From NCBI GenBank assembly GCA_910578735.1, contig CAJTSQ010000001.1, positions 1 through 22,681 on the forward strand: a stretch of 22,681 nt of DNA, written 5' to 3'. This stretch comes from an uncultured Oscillospiraceae bacterium. Lineage in GTDB: Bacteria; Bacillota; Clostridia; Oscillospirales; Oscillospiraceae. The notes under the pieces were generated by a model that did no database searches, was not told the DNA's origin, and saw only the letters and a program-made list of their open reading frames with translations. Shown here in pieces: positions 20,514-22,681 of the stretch. Made by a program: the position numbers and the translations under genes. Positions within the stretch are counted from its first letter, which is position 1. Each line of letters begins with the position of its first letter.

Positions 20514-21575
20514 ATGAAACGGTTCTTTAAATGCATCAAATTTTTCGGTATCCTGCTTCTCCTTACTGCATTAGCCGCCTGTCACGGCGGCGCTCCCGCT
20601 GCCTCTTCCTCCTCCGCCGGGCCGGGCGGCAGCACGGATTTGTCCACGTTGGACCAGTCCAGCACATCGCTGCCTGCGGACCAGTCCAGCACACCGCTGC
20701 CTGCGGACCAGTCCTCTACCCAAGCCCAGCAGCCTGGAACCAACTCCGCCGACCCTCCTGCCGCATCAAGCGGCACATCCAGCACGGCAAAAGATCCGGT
20801 GCCAGTCCTTCCGCCCGAGCCTCAGCCGGAGCCAAAACCCGCGCCGGAACCTGAACCCCAGCCGGCCGATCCTAAACCTGAGGCCTCCAAAAACCAAACC
20901 TTGTATATCCTGATGTACCACATGCTGATTCCCGACGGACAGCCCGGCAACGACTGGATATTGACCAAAGACCTCTTCCAGCAGGACCTGCAGTGGCTCT
21001 CCGACCACGGCTACACCACCGTCTTGCCCAGCGAGCTGGCCAGGGGCGTTCCACTGCCCAAGCGTGCGGTTATGATTACCTTTGACGACGGGTACTCCAG
21101 CTGCTACGACATCGCCTTCCCCCTGCTTCAGGAGTACCAGGCCAAGGCGGTTATCAACCTGATTACCGGTCACATCGCCAATGGAAACCTGGATTTCCTT
21201 ACTTGGGAACAGTGTACAGAGCTGAATCAATCGGGGCTGGTGGAGTTTGGTTCTCACACCCACACTCTGCACAGCAGTGAGTACGGCGGCCTCTCCCGGG
21301 CCCCTGATGAGACGCAGGAGGAATATGAGGCCCGCGTCTTCCCCGACCTGCAAACCAGCGTCGATTTGATCGAAGATAACGTAGGCACCGAGGTGCGCCT
21401 CTTCGCCTACCCCCTGGGCAAGCTGGACCCCTGGGCCAAAGACTACCTTCAGGAACACTTTGAGCTGACGGTCACCTCCGTGGTTGGCAAAAACAACATC
21501 TCCAAAGGGCTGTACGACCTGAATCGCTATAACGTCAGCACCCATTCCCCCCTCACTAAGTATCTGCCCGGCTGA
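20514..21575 (+). CDS. Polysaccharide deacetylase (NodB-type) lipoprotein
   Basis: 353 aa. A signal peptide ends in the lipobox LAAC (Cys23). A Ser/Thr/Pro-rich spacer (24-125) follows, with the nonapeptide DQSSTSLPA/DQSSTPLPA in tandem (two full copies and a partial) and a Pro-Glu run, suited to span the wall. The catalytic domain begins with YILMYH (131-136) and has TFDDGY (Asp191, Asp192), GSHTHTLH (His248 and His253 or His250 as metal ligands) and FAYPLG (298-302). It probably removes acetyl groups from a wall or surface glycan; the substrate is not clear. The ribosome binding site is weak (GGGGA). It stands between the Phe T-box and pheS, 22 nt before pheS, an unexpected place for a wall enzyme. 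Confidence 0.93.
   Translation: MKRFFKCIKFFGILLLLTALAACHGGAPAASSSSAGPGGSTDLSTLDQSSTSLPADQSSTPLPADQSSTQAQQPGTNSADPPAASSGTSSTAKDPVPVLPPEPQPEPKPAPEPEPQPADPKPEASKNQTLYILMYHMLIPDGQPGNDWILTKDLFQQDLQWLSDHGYTTVLPSELARGVPLPKRAVMITFDDGYSSCYDIAFPLLQEYQAKAVINLITGHIANGNLDFLTWEQCTELNQSGLVEFGSHTHTLHSSEYGGLSRAPDETQEEYEARVFPDLQTSVDLIEDNVGTEVRLFAYPLGKLDPWAKDYLQEHFELTVTSVVGKNNISKGLYDLNRYNVSTHSPLTKYLPG
20652..20720 (+). repeat. 27-bp tandem repeat within the deacetylase gene
   Basis: Two full units (20652-20678, 20679-20705, each starting GACCAGTCCAGCACA) differ at one base, and a partial third unit follows. It encodes a nine-residue repeat of the spacer region. In-frame, so copy-number change would alter linker length only. 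Confidence 0.85.
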
Positions 21576-21597
21576 GCAGGCAGAAAGGAGTTTTATC

Positions 21598-22623
21598 ATG
21601 AAAGAACAGTTAGCAAAGATCAAAAACGAGGCTCTGTCCGCCTTTGGGGCGGTGACCTCCCCCGCTGCCCTGGACGAGCTGCGAGTAAAATACCTGGGCA
21701 AAAAGGGTGAGCTCACCGCCGTTCTCAAGCAGATGGGCAAACTCACTCCCGAGGAGCGGCCCGCTATGGGCGCCCTGGCCAACGAGGTCCGCGCCGCCCT
21801 GGAGGGGGCCATCGAGACCGCCGGCAAAAAGCTGGAGGCCGCCGCCCTGGAGGCCCGGCTCAAGGCCGAGACCATCGATGTCACCGTGCCCGGCAAGGCC
21901 CCTAAAATGGGCCACAAGCACCCCATGTATATCGCCCTGGACGAGATCAAGGATATCTTTGTGGGCATGGGTTTCACCGTGCTGGACGGCCCCGAAATCG
22001 AGCTGGCCGAGCTGAACTTCGACCGGCTCAACGCCGAGGAGGGCCACCCCTCCCGGGACTGGTCGGACTCCTTCTACTTTGACGAGGACGCCCGGGTGAT
22101 GCTCCGCTCCCAGACCTCCCCCATGCAGGTCCGGGCCATGGACACTATGCCGCTGCCCATCCGCATCATCGCCCCCGGCCGGGTCTACCGCAAGGACGAG
22201 ATCGACGCCACCCACTCCCCCATGTTCCACCAGGTGGAGGGCATGGTCATCGACAAGAACATCACCATGGCCGATTTGAAGGGCACCCTGAATCTGCTGG
22301 CCGAGGAGCTGTTCGGCAAGGGCACCGTCACCCGGTTCCGCCCCCACCACTTCCCCTTCACCGAGCCGAGCTGCGAGATGGACGTGCAGTGCCATAAATG
22401 CGGCGGCGTTGGCTGCCCCACCTGCAAGGGCGAGGGCTGGATTGAGCTGCTGGGCGCGGGGATGATTCACCCCAACGTGCTGCGCATGGCCAACATCGAC
22501 CCGGAGGAGTGGTCGGGCTGGGCCTTCGGCATGGGCCTGGAGCGCACCGCCATGCGCCGCTTCAAGATCGCTGACCTGCGGCTGATTTTTGAGAACGACG
22601 TGCGGTTCCTGGAGCAGTTCTGA
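21598..22623 (+). CDS. pheS: Phenylalanyl-tRNA synthetase alpha subunit
   Basis: 341 aa, the usual length. The N-terminal coiled-coil arm (1-90) is followed by the class II core: motif 2 region RVYRKDEIDATHSPMFHQVEG, FRPHHFPFTEPSCEMDV and motif 3 GWAFGMGLERTAM. The cysteine insertion CHKCGGVGCPTCKGEGWIE, common in clostridial PheS, is present. The subunit charges tRNA-Phe together with PheT. The ATG at 21598 follows AAAGGAG. The pheT gene, normally adjacent, is not within the remaining 58 nt; a repeat begins 16 nt after the stop. Control by the UUC T-box at 20215-20472 fits its function. Confidence 0.98.
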   Translation: MKEQLAKIKNEALSAFGAVTSPAALDELRVKYLGKKGELTAVLKQMGKLTPEERPAMGALANEVRAALEGAIETAGKKLEAAALEARLKAETIDVTVPGKAPKMGHKHPMYIALDEIKDIFVGMGFTVLDGPEIELAELNFDRLNAEEGHPSRDWSDSFYFDEDARVMLRSQTSPMQVRAMDTMPLPIRIIAPGRVYRKDEIDATHSPMFHQVEGMVIDKNITMADLKGTLNLLAEELFGKGTVTRFRPHHFPFTEPSCEMDVQCHKCGGVGCPTCKGEGWIELLGAGMIHPNVLRMANIDPEEWSGWAFGMGLERTAMRRFKIADLRLIFENDVRFLEQF

Positions 22624-22638
22624 GAAACGCGCTCAAAG

Positions 22639-22681
22639 GCCCCCTTGCGAAAGGGGGCTGGCACCGCCGCAGGCGGTGACT
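22639..22681. repeat. Composite palindromic element (family 2, copy 2, cut by window edge)
   Basis: GGCCCCCTTGCGAAAGGGGG followed by the hairpin CACCGCC-GCA-GGCGGTG. It matches the first 43 nt of the element at 5793-5920 with two differences in the hairpin loop. The rest is outside the window. It lies directly after pheS. Confidence 0.85.

Overview
The window looks like a chromosomal segment of a GC-rich Gram-positive anaerobe of the class Clostridia, most likely an Oscillospiraceae relative (Flavonifractor/Lawsonibacter type). This is an inference from the Firmicute-style str operon, strong AAGGAGG ribosome binding sites, a T-box leader, lipoprotein signal peptides, short clostridial MetH plus separate reactivation protein, and a minimal two-gene SUF-like system. 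No phage, IS transposase, CRISPR array, tRNA or rRNA gene was seen.

Layout. 1-4037 (minus): the str operon, L7Ae-like protein - rpsL - rpsG - fusA - tuf (cut by the window edge), with its own sigma-A promoter and a 267-nt structured spacer before rpsG. 4123-5782 (plus): a serpin lipoprotein and a small ferredoxin. 5935-6837 (minus): a CBS/CorC-domain membrane protein, divergent from a glyoxalase-fold enzyme and an acyltransferase-3-like membrane protein (7053-8479, plus). A bidirectional terminator separates these from a minus-strand run: asnA - MetH reactivation protein - metH (12690-8517). Upstream of it lies another minus-strand run: minimal SUF pair sufC/sufB-like - 148-aa unknown - nnrE/nnrD fusion - GerS/YdcC-position lipoprotein - alr - mazF - secreted coiled-coil protein (20050-12891). 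At the right end (plus), a T-box leader with a UUC (Phe) specifier precedes a polysaccharide deacetylase lipoprotein and pheS; the segment ends in an intergenic repeat.

The most unusual structure is not a gene. The intergenic spaces are seeded with short palindromic units headed by GTAG (3972-3994, 4123-4200, 4212-4237, 12797-12844, 13449-13571, 15990-16081, 17830-17852, 19241-19314). Several are arranged as two inverted hairpin units around an unrelated linker, the architecture of enterobacterial REP/BIME elements. Two of them supply the stop codon of the upstream gene, one sits inside a terminator loop, one splits the SUF pair. A second intergenic palindrome family (5793-5920 and 22639-22681) carries outward-facing terminators.

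Functionally the window mixes translation (str operon, pheS), amino-acid and one-carbon metabolism (asnA, metH and its reactivator), Fe-S assembly, NAD(P)HX repair, D-alanine supply and cell envelope (alr, deacetylase, acyltransferase, lipoproteins). The T-box placement suggests that the deacetylase is induced together with pheS when uncharged tRNA-Phe accumulates.
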